Assembly: GCF_008123965.1 (NCBI RefSeq) | Contig: NZ_VSTH01000052.1 | Span: 1 to 58,638 of the forward strand | DNA: 58,638 nt | Direction: 5' to 3' | From: Bradyrhizobium hipponense | GTDB taxonomy: Bacteria; Pseudomonadota; Alphaproteobacteria; Rhizobiales; Xanthobacteraceae | In this document: positions 8,457-21,741 of the stretch, in pieces | Layout of the letters: every line of letters starts with the position of its first letter | Position numbering within the stretch: the first letter of the stretch is position 1 | Made by a program: the position numbers and the translations under genes | Notes under the pieces: generated by a model | What the model was told of the DNA's origin: nothing | The model's database searches: none | The model's input: only the letters and a program-made list of their open reading frames with translations

Positions 8457-9800
8457 CTACTCGGCTGCTGCTCGTGGAGAGCGGCCGACAATGACGGTGA
8501 GGAGCCCCTGGCCCCACAGGCGCTTGGCGGCCGCTTTGGCATCGTCCAGCGTCACCGCATCGACGATGGCGTTGCGCTTCTCGATATAGTCGATCGGCAG
8601 CTTGTCCTGCTGATATTGCAGCAGCGCCTGCGCAAGCTTGGAGGAGGTGTCGAGCGCCAGCATCTGGGAGCCCTTGAAGTAGGACTTGGCCTCATCGAGC
8701 TCCTTCTGGGTCGGACCCTCCTCGGCAATGCGGCACACCTCCTTCTCGATCACATCCATGGTGTCGCCGGCGCGGTCGGCGCGCGTGCCGGTGTTGCCGA
8801 TGAAGACCGCCGAGTGCTCCATCCAGAGCAACGACTCGGATACCGAGTAGGCAAGCCCGCGCTTCTCGCGGACCTCGCGATAGAGTCGCGAGGACAATCC
8901 GCCGCCGCCCAGGATGTGATTGACGACATAGGCCGCCATGAAGTTCGGATCGCTGCGCTTGACGCCAGGGCCACCGAAGGTGATCACCGTTTGCGGCACG
9001 TCGAGCGGCACGAAGGCGAGCTGCGGCGGCTTGGCGGCATCGATGTCGGGGATCGCGACGAGATTGCCCTTGGCGGGCAGGGCGCCGAACGTGTGGTCGA
9101 GCAGCTTGCCGAGCGTGGCCGGATCCACGTCGCCGACCACCGCGACCTTCAGCCCATCCTTGGTTAGAACGCGGCCGACATAATCCTTCATATCGGCGAC
9201 CGTGATGGTCGGCACGCTGTCGAGCTTGCCGTTGGTCTGCCGGCCATAGGGATGATCGCCGAAGGCGATCTCCAGGAATTTCCGGCTCGCGAGCGAGGTC
9301 GGGTTGGTGGTGTCACGGCGCAGGCCCGACATGACCTGCGAGCGGATGCGCTCGACGTCGGCGGTGTCGAAATGCGGCGAGGTCAACGCCATCCGCAACA
9401 GGTCGAAGGCTTCGTCCTTGTTGTCGCGCAGCATGCGCAGGCTGCCGTGGAAGGTGTCGGGGCCGGCACTGAACCTGAGCTCGATGGCGCGGCGGTCCAG
9501 GCGTTCGTGGAAGGTTTTGGAGTCGAGATCGCCGGAGCCCTCGTCGAGCAGGTCGCCAACGAGATTGGCTACGCCGGGCTTGTCATGGAGATCCTGCGCC
9601 GAGCCGCCGGCGAAGGAATATTCCATCGCGATCAACGGCACGGTCGCGTCCTGGACGAACCAGGCCTCGATGCCGCCCGGCGAGATCAGGTGCTGGATCT
9701 TTGCGGCCGCTTGTGACGGCGAAATCGTAGCCAGCGCGAGCACCGCGCCGGTTGCAACGGACAATGCAGCGCGCCGCGCGCGAAGGAAGGGATGGGTCAC
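8457..9800 (-). CDS. M16-family peptidase, non-catalytic partner
   Basis: About 447 residues from GTG at 9800, which overlaps the stop of the upstream peptidase gene as GTGA. A signal sequence (RRAALSVATGAVLALATISPS) points to the periplasm. The pitrilysin-like fold is clear (AWFVQDATVPLIAMEYSFAG, RVLTKDGLKVAVVGDVD, GGGGLSSRLYREVREKRGLAY), but the HxxEH position reads LVGDLLDEG, so the zinc site is absent. In two-subunit M16 proteases the inactive subunit completes the substrate chamber. Gene order and coupling with the active subunit fit that well. Peptide substrate unknown. Confidence 0.85.
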   Translation of the reverse strand: MTHPFLRARRAALSVATGAVLALATISPSQAAAKIQHLISPGGIEAWFVQDATVPLIAMEYSFAGGSAQDLHDKPGVANLVGDLLDEGSGDLDSKTFHERLDRRAIELRFSAGPDTFHGSLRMLRDNKDEAFDLLRMALTSPHFDTADVERIRSQVMSGLRRDTTNPTSLASRKFLEIAFGDHPYGRQTNGKLDSVPTITVADMKDYVGRVLTKDGLKVAVVGDVDPATLGKLLDHTFGALPAKGNLVAIPDIDAAKPPQLAFVPLDVPQTVITFGGPGVKRSDPNFMAAYVVNHILGGGGLSSRLYREVREKRGLAYSVSESLLWMEHSAVFIGNTGTRADRAGDTMDVIEKEVCRIAEEGPTQKELDEAKSYFKGSQMLALDTSSKLAQALLQYQQDKLPIDYIEKRNAIVDAVTLDDAKAAAKRLWGQGLLTVIVGRSPRAAAE

Positions 9801-11263
9801 GAACGCTTCTCCTCGCGCTTGGCGGTGGTGGTGTCCTTGACCAGATATCCCGTCACAGAACGCTTCTTCTCGAGCCATTTCTGTGCAACGGCGCGAATCT
9901 GTTCGGCGGTGACCGCGCGGATGCGGTCGGGCCAACTTCGGATGTCTTCGATCGAGAGGCCTGTGCTGAGCGCGCCGCCGTACAAGCGTGCCAGCGCCGC
10001 ATGGTTGTCCTGGGCGTAGATCGCTTCCGCGATCAGCTGGGTCTTGACCCGCTCCAGATCGTCGGCGCGGATCGGGTTCTGCACTACGTCCGCGATGACA
10101 CCGTCGATCACCTGCTCGACCTCTGCGAAGCTGACGCCGGATTTCGGCGCGGCCGAGATCGCGAACTGGGTCGGATCGAGCGAGATGCTTGAATAGCTGG
10201 CGTTGGCGGAGACCGCGAGCGGCTTGTCGACGACGAGGGCGCGGTAGAGATAGGAATTGCTGCCGCTGCCCATCAACTGCGCCAGCACGTCGAGGGCGGA
10301 GCTCTCGCCGGCTGCGGCGGTCGCGGCCGAGGGCACCAGATAGTAGCGCCGCACGCTGGGTTGCTCGACGCGCGGATCCGACAGCGTGACGGTGCGCGGT
10401 GCGGCCGGCTCCGGCTCCTGCGGGCGGGCGCGCCGCGCCGGGATCGCCGGCTGGGCAGCGATCGGCCCGAAATTGCGCTCGACCAGCGGACGGATTTCGG
10501 CGGCCTCGACGTCGCCGGCGATGACCAGGATGGCGTTGTTGGGCGCGTAGAAGCGGCGGTACAAGGCGAGCGCATCCTCGCGATCGAGCTTCTCGATCTC
10601 CTGGTGCCAGCCGATCACGGGCCGTCCGTAGGGATGGTTGAGATAGAGCGCGGCCATGATCTGCTCGTTCAGCCGCGCGTCGGGATTGTTGGCGACGCGC
10701 ATGTTGTACTCTTCGAGTACGACGTCGCGTTCGGGCAGCACGTTCTCGTCCTTGAGGATCAGGCCGGTCATGCGGTCGGCCTCGAACTCCATCATGGTCG
10801 GCAGCTGCTCGCGCGGCACGCGCTGGTAGTAGTTGGTGTAGTCGACCGAGGTGGAGGCGTTCTCGTTGCCGCCGACGCGGAGCACGGTCTGGGAGAACTC
10901 GCCCACCGGGTGCTTCTCCGTGCCCATGAACATCAGGTGCTCGAGAAAATGGGCGAGCCCCGACTTGCCCGGTGTCTCATCGGCCGAGCCGACGTTGTAC
11001 GAGATCATCTCCGTCACCACCGGCGTGCGGTGGTCGGGGATCACCACGACTTGCAGACCGTTCTGAAGCATGAAGCTCGCTGGTCGTTCCCAGGTGGGTG
11101 TGATCTGGGAAAGAACGCTCCTGTTCACGGCAGCGCACGGGGAGCTCGGATCTGGGCTATTTTCCGTTTTGGACTCGACCGCCGGCGCGGTACGCGTCAT
11201 CAAGGCCAAGGCAAAAATGGCCGTGCCTAGCACCTTGATTGTCAGGGACCTGGAATTCTTCAT
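9797..11263 (-). CDS. M16-family zinc peptidase, catalytic subunit
   Basis: About 488 residues from ATG 11263 (MKNSRSLTIKVLG...), with a signal sequence ending near APAVE, so it is exported. The inverted zinc motif HFLEH (His105, Glu108, His109) and the downstream glutamate region (VVLEEYNMRV) are intact, as is the R/Y-containing M16 C-terminal domain. It is translationally coupled to the non-catalytic subunit downstream. Such pairs degrade peptides in the periplasm; no symbiosis-specific role can be read from the sequence. Confidence 0.88.
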   Translation of the reverse strand: MKNSRSLTIKVLGTAIFALALMTRTAPAVESKTENSPDPSSPCAAVNRSVLSQITPTWERPASFMLQNGLQVVVIPDHRTPVVTEMISYNVGSADETPGKSGLAHFLEHLMFMGTEKHPVGEFSQTVLRVGGNENASTSVDYTNYYQRVPREQLPTMMEFEADRMTGLILKDENVLPERDVVLEEYNMRVANNPDARLNEQIMAALYLNHPYGRPVIGWHQEIEKLDREDALALYRRFYAPNNAILVIAGDVEAAEIRPLVERNFGPIAAQPAIPARRARPQEPEPAAPRTVTLSDPRVEQPSVRRYYLVPSAATAAAGESSALDVLAQLMGSGSNSYLYRALVVDKPLAVSANASYSSISLDPTQFAISAAPKSGVSFAEVEQVIDGVIADVVQNPIRADDLERVKTQLIAEAIYAQDNHAALARLYGGALSTGLSIEDIRSWPDRIRAVTAEQIRAVAQKWLEKKRSVTGYLVKDTTTAKREEKRS

Positions 11264-11558
11264 GTCATGGCCTTTGGTCAGTAGAGATCCACGTTCTGCA
11301 GCGGACATCGCGACAAAGCAGGTGAGCCGCACGCCGTTGGCAAGCACCGGAGCAAATGTCGGGCCAATCGCCTGACACCTCTGCGCACGGGCCGCTGCGC
11401 GGCCAACTGCACGCAAGCGAACCGCGAACGCGTGCCTTCTCTCCGAAAGCCAACCCGCACTTTGTTTGGTATCCGCTAACATGTTGCGAACACGACATCG
11501 CACACGAACGCGGACGACAACTCGCCGCCTCGCCGTTGCCCCATTTTTCTGAGCATCC

Positions 11559-11735
11559 CTACACGACTGGTTTCCGAAGGGCTTGAACGGCTCGTCGCAG
11601 GGAGCCGCACCAACTGCCGAATGCATGCGGGGACGACGCATTGCCGAATTGCGCAGAGAAGAACGGCAGCATTGCCGCGACCACCAAAGGATCTGCACGG
11701 GTCGTCGCGTTGTTGTCCAGGTAGATCGGCCGCAC
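11559..11735 (-). pseudogene. nifS: nifS 5' fragment (cysteine desulfurase)
   Basis: GTG at 11735, behind a GGGGAG ribosome binding site, opens MRPIYLDNNATTRADPL, the typical NifS N-terminus, and continues through QFGNASSPHAFGS. The similarity ends after about 50 codons and a stop follows at 11559. The PLP-binding lysine and the active-site cysteine are therefore missing. It lies downstream of the IscA-like gene on the same strand, as in rhizobial nif clusters. It cannot supply sulfur; another desulfurase must. Confidence 0.85.
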
Positions 11736-11920
11736 GGGCTCTCCCCTCTGCACTTAACGTCCTACTTTGGAGCCGGGGAGCGGGACTCGGCCGCACTCAT
11801 CGAGCACGGCGCGGATAATCCGCTCGCGATCGAAGGCTCAACAGTCAAAGACTGGTTCGTTGGCTCATCCTTCAGGCCCATGTTCGATGTTCTTCCATTG
11901 CGGACTCGTCCGAACGCGGC

Positions 11921-12241
11921 TCACCTGCACGATTTGCCGCAGGAGCAGCTCGATTTGGCATTTGGGTTATCGAAGCGAAATCCTGATCCTTCGAGCGAGA
12001 CCACGAAATCGATCGTGGTGCCGCTCAGATGCGCTCGGCTCGCGTTGTCGACGAAGACTTTAACCCCGCCTTGTTCGAACACGGTCTCCTCGGAGCTCGG
12101 CTCATGAGCAAGATCCATCTTGTATGTGAACCCTTGACAGCCGCCACCTTCGACCGTGATCCGCAAACCGCTTGCGGCCTGCGTCGTCGAGGCGATTGCA
12201 GCCTTCAGTACGCTTATAGCGCTATCCGTTAGGTTGATCAT
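11921..12241 (-). CDS. iscN: IscA/HesB-family Fe-S assembly protein (IscN type)
   Basis: A 106-residue A-type carrier. It has GGGCQGFTY (Cys35) and a C-terminal SCSCGKSC (Cys99, Cys101), the three cysteines that bind an iron-sulfur cluster in the HesB/IscA family. ATG 12241 is 28 bp below the predicted sigma-54 start. In rhizobia the homologue upstream of nifS is called iscN; here nifS is only a fragment. It probably helps cluster delivery to nitrogenase proteins. Its promoter and the NifA site upstream are clear. Confidence 0.85.
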   Translation of the reverse strand: MINLTDSAISVLKAAIASTTQAASGLRITVEGGGCQGFTYKMDLAHEPSSEETVFEQGGVKVFVDNASRAHLSGTTIDFVVSLEGSGFRFDNPNAKSSCSCGKSCR

Positions 12242-12280
12242 CTCTGGCTCGCTCTCAAGTCTTGTCGCAAGGCACGATTC

Positions 12281-12295
12281 GCAAATCCCATGCCA
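12281..12295 (-). promoter_or_regulatory. Sigma-54 promoter of the iscN-like gene
   Basis: The minus strand reads TGGCATGGGATTTGC, with GG and GC exactly 10 bases apart, a near-perfect -24/-12 element. The predicted start near 12269 leaves a short leader before ATG 12241. Confidence 0.85.
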
Positions 12296-12353
12296 GTCGA
12301 GATACAGCTGAACACAGTTGGTTTTGCGGGCGCCGACCAGTCGATTTGCGACC

Positions 12354-12369
12354 TGTCGGGTTTGCGACA
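12354..12369. promoter_or_regulatory. NifA upstream activator site, shared
   Basis: TGT-N10-ACA set in a longer dyad (CCTGTCG...CGACAGG). It lies about 60 bp above the minus-strand -24 element and 111 bp above the plus-strand -24 element, so one NifA site can serve both divergent promoters. Confidence 0.8.
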
Positions 12370-12479
12370 GGCGGTTTTCCAGCGTCCCGACGTCATCCGG
12401 CCGAGACCTCATGACGGTGCCAGCACGTATCCATGCACATAGCGCCAAGCCGCCGCTTACGCCGCAGAGATAGCGGGAC

Positions 12480-12494
12480 GGCAAACAACTTGCA
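12480..12494 (+). promoter_or_regulatory. Sigma-54 promoter for the gene at 12557
   Basis: GGCAAACAACTTGCA has the GG-N10-GC spacing of a -24/-12 promoter; the T before GG is not conserved. The predicted start near 12505 excludes an ATG at 12494 and supports ATG 12557. Confidence 0.65.
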
Positions 12495-12556
12495 TGAGTG
12501 TAGCGGACGTCGCATTGCGCGACGCATGCACACCAGGCATTGATGAGGAGCCCTCC

Positions 12557-13147
12557 ATGACGTCGATCGACAACACCGCTCTTGGCCCGTTGGACAAGGA
12601 GGGGCGGTTACTGAATGCGGTGCTTAAGAGTGAAACAACGAAGTCGGGGCGATTTGGATTCCGGGGCGACATCGCGCTGAAGTTCCAAGCCCAGCTCGCC
12701 GACGAAAAACGACCGCCGGACTATTCCATCGAACAAGTTCTTGCGATTGCGCAGGAAGGCGAACCGACCATCCCAGTCCTTGCCGGATATTTGCATTCCC
12801 TGGCGTATCTACCCGAGGCCGCAAAGGTGCTGGATGGCAGGCTGAGCCCCAAAGGCAGCTATTTCATCTTCTGCAACAACATTGATCTGCTCGCGAAGTA
12901 CCGGATCAAGATAGGCGACATCACCTTCCGCATTCTGCCTTGCGACGAATCAACTGTGTGGAAGGAGATGATGGACCTCGCCGGCGTCGACAAGAATGAC
13001 ATCAAGACGCTCGGTACGGCCGGTAGGCTCGACTACTTGCTCGACGCGGCCAAGGACATCGATGGATCATACACCGAGATCTCATACGAGGACGGCTTGG
13101 CCAAAATGGAGCCGGTGAAGAACAGAGGCGAAAACCGCCCCGTCTGA
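12557..13147 (+). CDS. Unknown protein, predicted NifA/sigma-54 controlled
   Basis: A 196-residue protein from ATG 12557, with GAGGAG six bases upstream. It is soluble, has no signal peptide or membrane segment, and has few cysteines (CNN, LPCDES). I recognise no domain. Features: a helical N-terminus (LDKEGRLLNAVLKSETTKSG), a mixed middle (GSYFIFCNNIDLLAKY) and an acidic C-terminal half. A good -24/-12 promoter and a TGT-N10-ACA site place it in the nif regulon together with the divergent iscN-like gene. The role is unknown; nitrogenase assembly or symbiosis is inferred from regulation only. Confidence 0.75.
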   Translation: MTSIDNTALGPLDKEGRLLNAVLKSETTKSGRFGFRGDIALKFQAQLADEKRPPDYSIEQVLAIAQEGEPTIPVLAGYLHSLAYLPEAAKVLDGRLSPKGSYFIFCNNIDLLAKYRIKIGDITFRILPCDESTVWKEMMDLAGVDKNDIKTLGTAGRLDYLLDAAKDIDGSYTEISYEDGLAKMEPVKNRGENRPV

Positions 13148-13162
13148 GGCATCGCCTCAGAC
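13142..13162 (+). terminator. Hairpin at the end of the NifA-linked gene
   Basis: GTCTGAGGC and GCCTCAGAC form a perfect 9-bp stem with a 3-base loop, overlapping the stop codon. No U-tract follows, so it may end transcription weakly or protect the mRNA 3' end. Confidence 0.5.
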
Positions 13163-13540
13163 CCCCCTCGCCAGCTCGACGAGTCTGCCGCAGAGAGAGT
13201 CACTGCACCCAGAGTGAGTCGCTGTACCGCTTCGCCTGGGACTGGCTCTGACAAACCCTCGTGATGGACTTCTCGGCGTACGTTTGGGAGATCACACGGC
13301 CGCTCTGCTAATCGTGTGTTGGCCATGAGTACTGTCGTCAATTACACCGAGGGGGCGGCTGGCCGCGAGGGTCCGGCTGACTGCGTCCATCGGGATCCGA
13401 ACATTCCAAATGATGATCGGCTCATGATCGCGGTCATATTTCAGAGGGCTGATCGACGGTGTATGGATCAGCTTTGGCGTTGTGCTCCAGGCCTTTGCCG
13501 GCCTGAGCGGCGCTGAGATGTCGCGCGAGGAGCGATCACT

Positions 13541-13760
13541 ATGCTGATGTTCGAGGAAAGACCGCCGGCGATCGGCACGCTCAGCGGCTGGGCGAGCTCC
13601 GTGCTGCGGAAAGCCGGCGCCATCCTCGAGTGCGAGGAGCACGGCTGGACGCAGGACCGCGCCGACCCGCATGCGCGCCAGGAGGCGAAGCTGTCGCTGA
13701 ACTGGTGGAGGTGCTGGACTCGATCGGAGATACCTGCCCGAGTGCCCGCCGCTATAATCA
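13541..13760 (+). pseudogene. Small repeated-family protein, frameshifted copy
   Basis: ATG 13541 opens a frame with LSGWASSVLRKAGAILECE and DRADPHARQEA, closely related to the protein at 57596-57814 (CWAIAVLQEAGAIRECE, DRANPHACERA). After about residue 50 the plausible continuation (AELVEVLDSIGDTCP) lies in another frame. The family is unknown to me. Confidence 0.5.
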
Positions 13761-13833
13761 ACAGCACGCGCTAGAGGTCGAGCAGGCGGGTGGATTTCTC
13801 CTTCAGCCTCGGCTTCGGCCATCCGCGGCGTCC

Positions 13834-14043
13834 TTAAGGATTGCTCACGAAGGTTGCTGTTTCGATGCGGAGCAGATCGAGCGAGGCAAACGGGATCAAG
13901 GCTAGCAAGCACCAGAAGAAATAGAAAGATGCGACCGCTTCATAGGGCGCTATCGAGCCGACCGTGTCGGATGACAGCTTGGCCGCAGCGCGCTTCATCC
14001 TGTAAGCAGTGAAGTCGATGATTGTTGCCGAGGTCTCTGTCAT
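13834..14043 (-). CDS. Small protein with one membrane segment (69 aa)
   Basis: ATG 14043 opens MTETSATIIDFTAYRMKRAA; residues about 38-55 (VASFYFFWCLLALIPFAS) form one membrane helix. I do not recognise a family. Good coding bias near the start and position in the nif region make it plausible. Confidence 0.5.
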   Translation of the reverse strand: MTETSATIIDFTAYRMKRAAAKLSSDTVGSIAPYEAVASFYFFWCLLALIPFASLDLLRIETATFVSNP

Positions 14044-14165
14044 CTGATTCGTCCACTCACTCTTGAAAGCGTCACGCCTAGGTCCATGATCGCAGCAGAA
14101 CTATTCTGCCGGCGTCCATCTTTGCGAGAGCACGGCCGCAGCTACAGCTAGTCGGGTACCACGCA

Positions 14166-14411
14166 TCAAGCTGTTCGCAAGAAGCGAAGCCATTTGTGGT
14201 CGGCCTCGCGCCGCGCGTTGAAGCGGTTGACGCATTTCCTAGAACAAAGCGCCGTTTTCCAGCAGTAGCAGCGGATAAGCCCTAATCTTCCACCGCATAC
14301 CGCGCAGAACCTCGCTGACCCGTGGTCGGAAGCATGATAGTCATTGCGCATTCTCGCCTTCCTGTCGGCGTTACCTGGAATCTCCCCATGCATCTCCCAT
14401 TTCCGCGACAC
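14166..14411 (-). CDS. Small zinc-ribbon-like protein
   Basis: Up to 81 residues; GTG 14411 or an internal ATG (14393 or 14351) may be the start. It has paired cysteines FCAVCGG and RCYCWKTALCSRKCVNRF, which look like a treble-clef zinc site, followed by a basic tail. No known function. Confidence 0.5.
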   Translation of the reverse strand: MSRKWEMHGEIPGNADRKARMRNDYHASDHGSARFCAVCGGRLGLIRCYCWKTALCSRKCVNRFNARREADHKWLRFLRTA

Positions 14412-14916
14412 GGCGCACGCACTTCAACTGCGGGTCGCCAATTGCGATGCTTGCGGCATGTACGGACCACCGGCGCCAGAGTGTGACTCTGGTGTGCGCC
14501 TCCCTGGCAAGCGGCGCGCGCTATTCCAAGCGCCTTCGTCGGGATTGCCTACAGTAAGCGACAATTGATCTTGATTGATGCAATCAGCAGCGCAGTGACG
14601 ATCAAATCATGCGTCTTTTTGTCGATCTTCGATGGACTTCAACTGACTAGGCGACGGCGAGCGTATAGCAGCCCTCACCTGCCGTCGTGCAACCCTCACT
14701 GTCATTGCGCTCCAGGGGCCCCGATCCCGTACCTTCCTCAGAACGACGCGTGGGGACGTCAAAACGATCTCGCGTGATCACCCGGCAGGAACGTCTCAGC
14801 CGGCCCTACCTCGTCAGGATCTGCTTCGGGTTGCGCTGGCGGACGCGTGTGGAAGCGCTATTAGCGCTATATCTGCCCATCTTCGGGCGCGTGCGGTGTT
14901 CGGTACGTCAGTGGTA
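14412..14916. other. Spacer downstream of gltB, no recognised gene
   Basis: Short frames only. The stretch near 14565-14590 contains a TGATT...AATCA dyad, but its spacing does not fit an FNR/FixK box. No gltD and no U-tract terminator is seen. Confidence 0.4.
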
Positions 14917-19644
<4,728 letters not shown>

Positions 19645-19776
19645 GTCCTCGTCCTCTCCATGCGGCAAGCTGCCTCACCGCTATCTTCGGCGCACCTTGG
19701 GCGTTCCGCGGCACCCGCTTCTGGGTCACCGCTCGTCCGCTAGCGAGCCGCATTTTCTTAAATTCAGGCCAAGAAT

Positions 19777-20895
19777 TCAGGCCAAGGCGCTCTTCGTCCC
19801 CGAGAACGGCTTTGCCTCCTCATCCTCGTACTTGGCCAAGGCCTCAAGCAACAGCCGCAGGTAGTGCGCCTTCTGTTCAGCCCCCATGGGCCGCGGGCCG
19901 TCCAGCGACTTCACCGCCGACTCAATTAACTCGACCGCACGATCGTTGTCGCCGCTTTCGAAATAATACTGAGCGACCGCCACATAAGACAGAAACTTGG
20001 GGCCGGCCCGGCCTTCTGGAGAGTTCAGCGCGAGGATGTGTTCGGCCAAGTCCTTGCCAATCGCAAAGCGATCAGAATGCGGGACATCAGAGTTCTTCTC
20101 CGCTGGATTAGAGAGTTGGCGGATCGCTTGCACCTTCCACAACTCGAATTGTTTTTCGATCGCATCGCGAGCCAATTGACGCATAACGGGTAATCCCGTC
20201 TGCATGTCATGGACTTTGTGCAGGGCTAGATCCTCATGAACTAGGTGAACGTCGATGTCGTCCGGCATCACTGCGACGCCCTCTTTAGCGGCCGAAAGCG
20301 CCGTCGACGAATCCTGCGCCTTCAGCGCCGGTCCAAGTTTGCCCCAGAATGCTTGCATCCGGGCTTTCTCGCGCATTTTAGATTCTGCTTCAGCGATTCG
20401 CTCCGCATCCGCTGCTTTGGCTTCATCGCTGGTGCGCCAGGTGCCATTTACGATTTTTGTAAACACGTCATACAGTTGCATAGGGTGACCGATAAAGGCG
20501 ACGTGACCGTCACGGTCGATGACGAATGAGGTGGGGATAGTGGTAGAAAAACTGGGCGCCATCCAAGACTTCTTCATTTTTCCCGCGTAATCGAACGCTA
20601 TCCGAAAGTTCAGCTTGGAGCCTTTCTTGGTCAACCACGCGTCCAAGTTTGTTCGCGCCTCCTCGGCCGTTGAGCCTCGCTCGGAAGCTGCAACTGCAAT
20701 GACCTCAACTGCGCTATCGTTGTAATTCTCTTGCAGCTGCGCGAGATGGGGCATCTCCGCCACACATCCGCCGCACCAAGTTGCCCAAAACTCGACTATA
20801 TACAGCGTACCCAGCTTAAAGTTGGTGAGGGGCTCGCCACGTACCCAGCTTTCCACCCTGATCGGAGGAGCTGGCGACTCCATACGAAGAATCAT
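19777..20895 (-). CDS. TlpA-like redoxin with helical C-terminal domain, second copy
   Basis: A 372-residue paralogue of the protein at 433-1497, with the same layout. It has the thioredoxin-like domain with WCGGC (Cys41, Cys44, same positions as in the paralogue), IPTSFVIDRDG, then a helical C-terminal region with a YYFESGDNDRAVELIESA repeat-like motif. ATG 20895 is chosen with TTTGGAG as ribosome binding site; a TTG at 20907 also opens the frame. No signal peptide. It lies 132 bp upstream of gltB on the same strand and may be co-transcribed. Probably a cytoplasmic thiol-redox protein; partner unknown. Confidence 0.85.
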   Translation of the reverse strand: MILRMESPAPPIRVESWVRGEPLTNFKLGTLYIVEFWATWCGGCVAEMPHLAQLQENYNDSAVEVIAVAASERGSTAEEARTNLDAWLTKKGSKLNFRIAFDYAGKMKKSWMAPSFSTTIPTSFVIDRDGHVAFIGHPMQLYDVFTKIVNGTWRTSDEAKAADAERIAEAESKMREKARMQAFWGKLGPALKAQDSSTALSAAKEGVAVMPDDIDVHLVHEDLALHKVHDMQTGLPVMRQLARDAIEKQFELWKVQAIRQLSNPAEKNSDVPHSDRFAIGKDLAEHILALNSPEGRAGPKFLSYVAVAQYYFESGDNDRAVELIESAVKSLDGPRPMGAEQKAHYLRLLLEALAKYEDEEAKPFSGTKSALA

Positions 20896-21741
20896 GTTGT
20901 TCTCCAAAGCTGCCCAAACCTTGTCGCGATTGTTTGCGCAAGCTCGTTTGTCTCTAAGAAACGCGGCACGAGTTCAATGAACGAGAGAGCACGTCTGCAT
21001 GCACTCCGCCTGACACCGTGCTCAATCTCAGCAGCAATGGCCGTGCCAACGCCAGCAACGAACATCACGCACCTGATTCGGTCTAAGATTGCCTCGGCGG
21101 CTCAACACGACGTGCGTTTGTAGCTGGCGGTCTCGTTCGATGTCAGACATCGGACGCGGGTCGTGCGCTTCGGGCCGCGGGGTTTGTGGCCCGCCCATCA
21201 CGACGATCGCTCCTGGCGTTTTGATGATCGCTGCCGCAACCGCCGGCGCGCGGCACCGGCAAATAGCTGTTAGTATGAGCCTCGCTCGCTTTGTCCGTCT
21301 GATTGCGCTCCTCCTACTCGGTGTTCCTGCTTCCTAAAGAAAGCGCGGCCGCGGCTGCTGGAAGATAATCCTGTCGCCGAATTGAGCGCCTGCGGAACGT
21401 ACAAAAGGCAATTCGAACTTTAAATCGCGAGCTTTTGTGAGGATACATTCTAAAGGGCAGACAAGAAGCAGACAAGACGCAGTCCAGTCACGGTCCTGGA
21501 AGATCACGCGCAGTACCGGGCTGAGATACAGCACGCAAGTGAGGTGATAGAGTTGGTGAAGAGAAACGGTCGTTATCAAAGTCCCGGCGAGACACTAACT
21601 CCACCATGCGTTGGTTCAAGCGCGCAGGATCTCGAATCGGTCGTGCGGGAGTTCTGGACGTCGGTCAGATCGCCCTCGCTCTGGTCGATATCGTACGAAT
21701 GTCATTTGGCAATTGCGTCAGCTGGCTGACGCCTCCCCGTC
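20896..21741. other. Spacer, one tiny signal-peptide-like frame
   Basis: No full gene recognised. At 21275-21337 (plus) a 20-codon frame, MSLARFVRLIALLLLGVPAS then stop, looks like the signal peptide of a truncated secreted protein. The rest has only short frames. Confidence 0.35.

Noticed and set aside
8112..9167. 351-codon plus-strand frame
   Set aside because: It is antisense to the M16 peptidase gene and shows the same artefact composition.
14566..14590. FixK-like dyad near 14570
   Set aside because: TGATT-GATGC-AATCA has the wrong spacing and no gene starts at a fitting distance.
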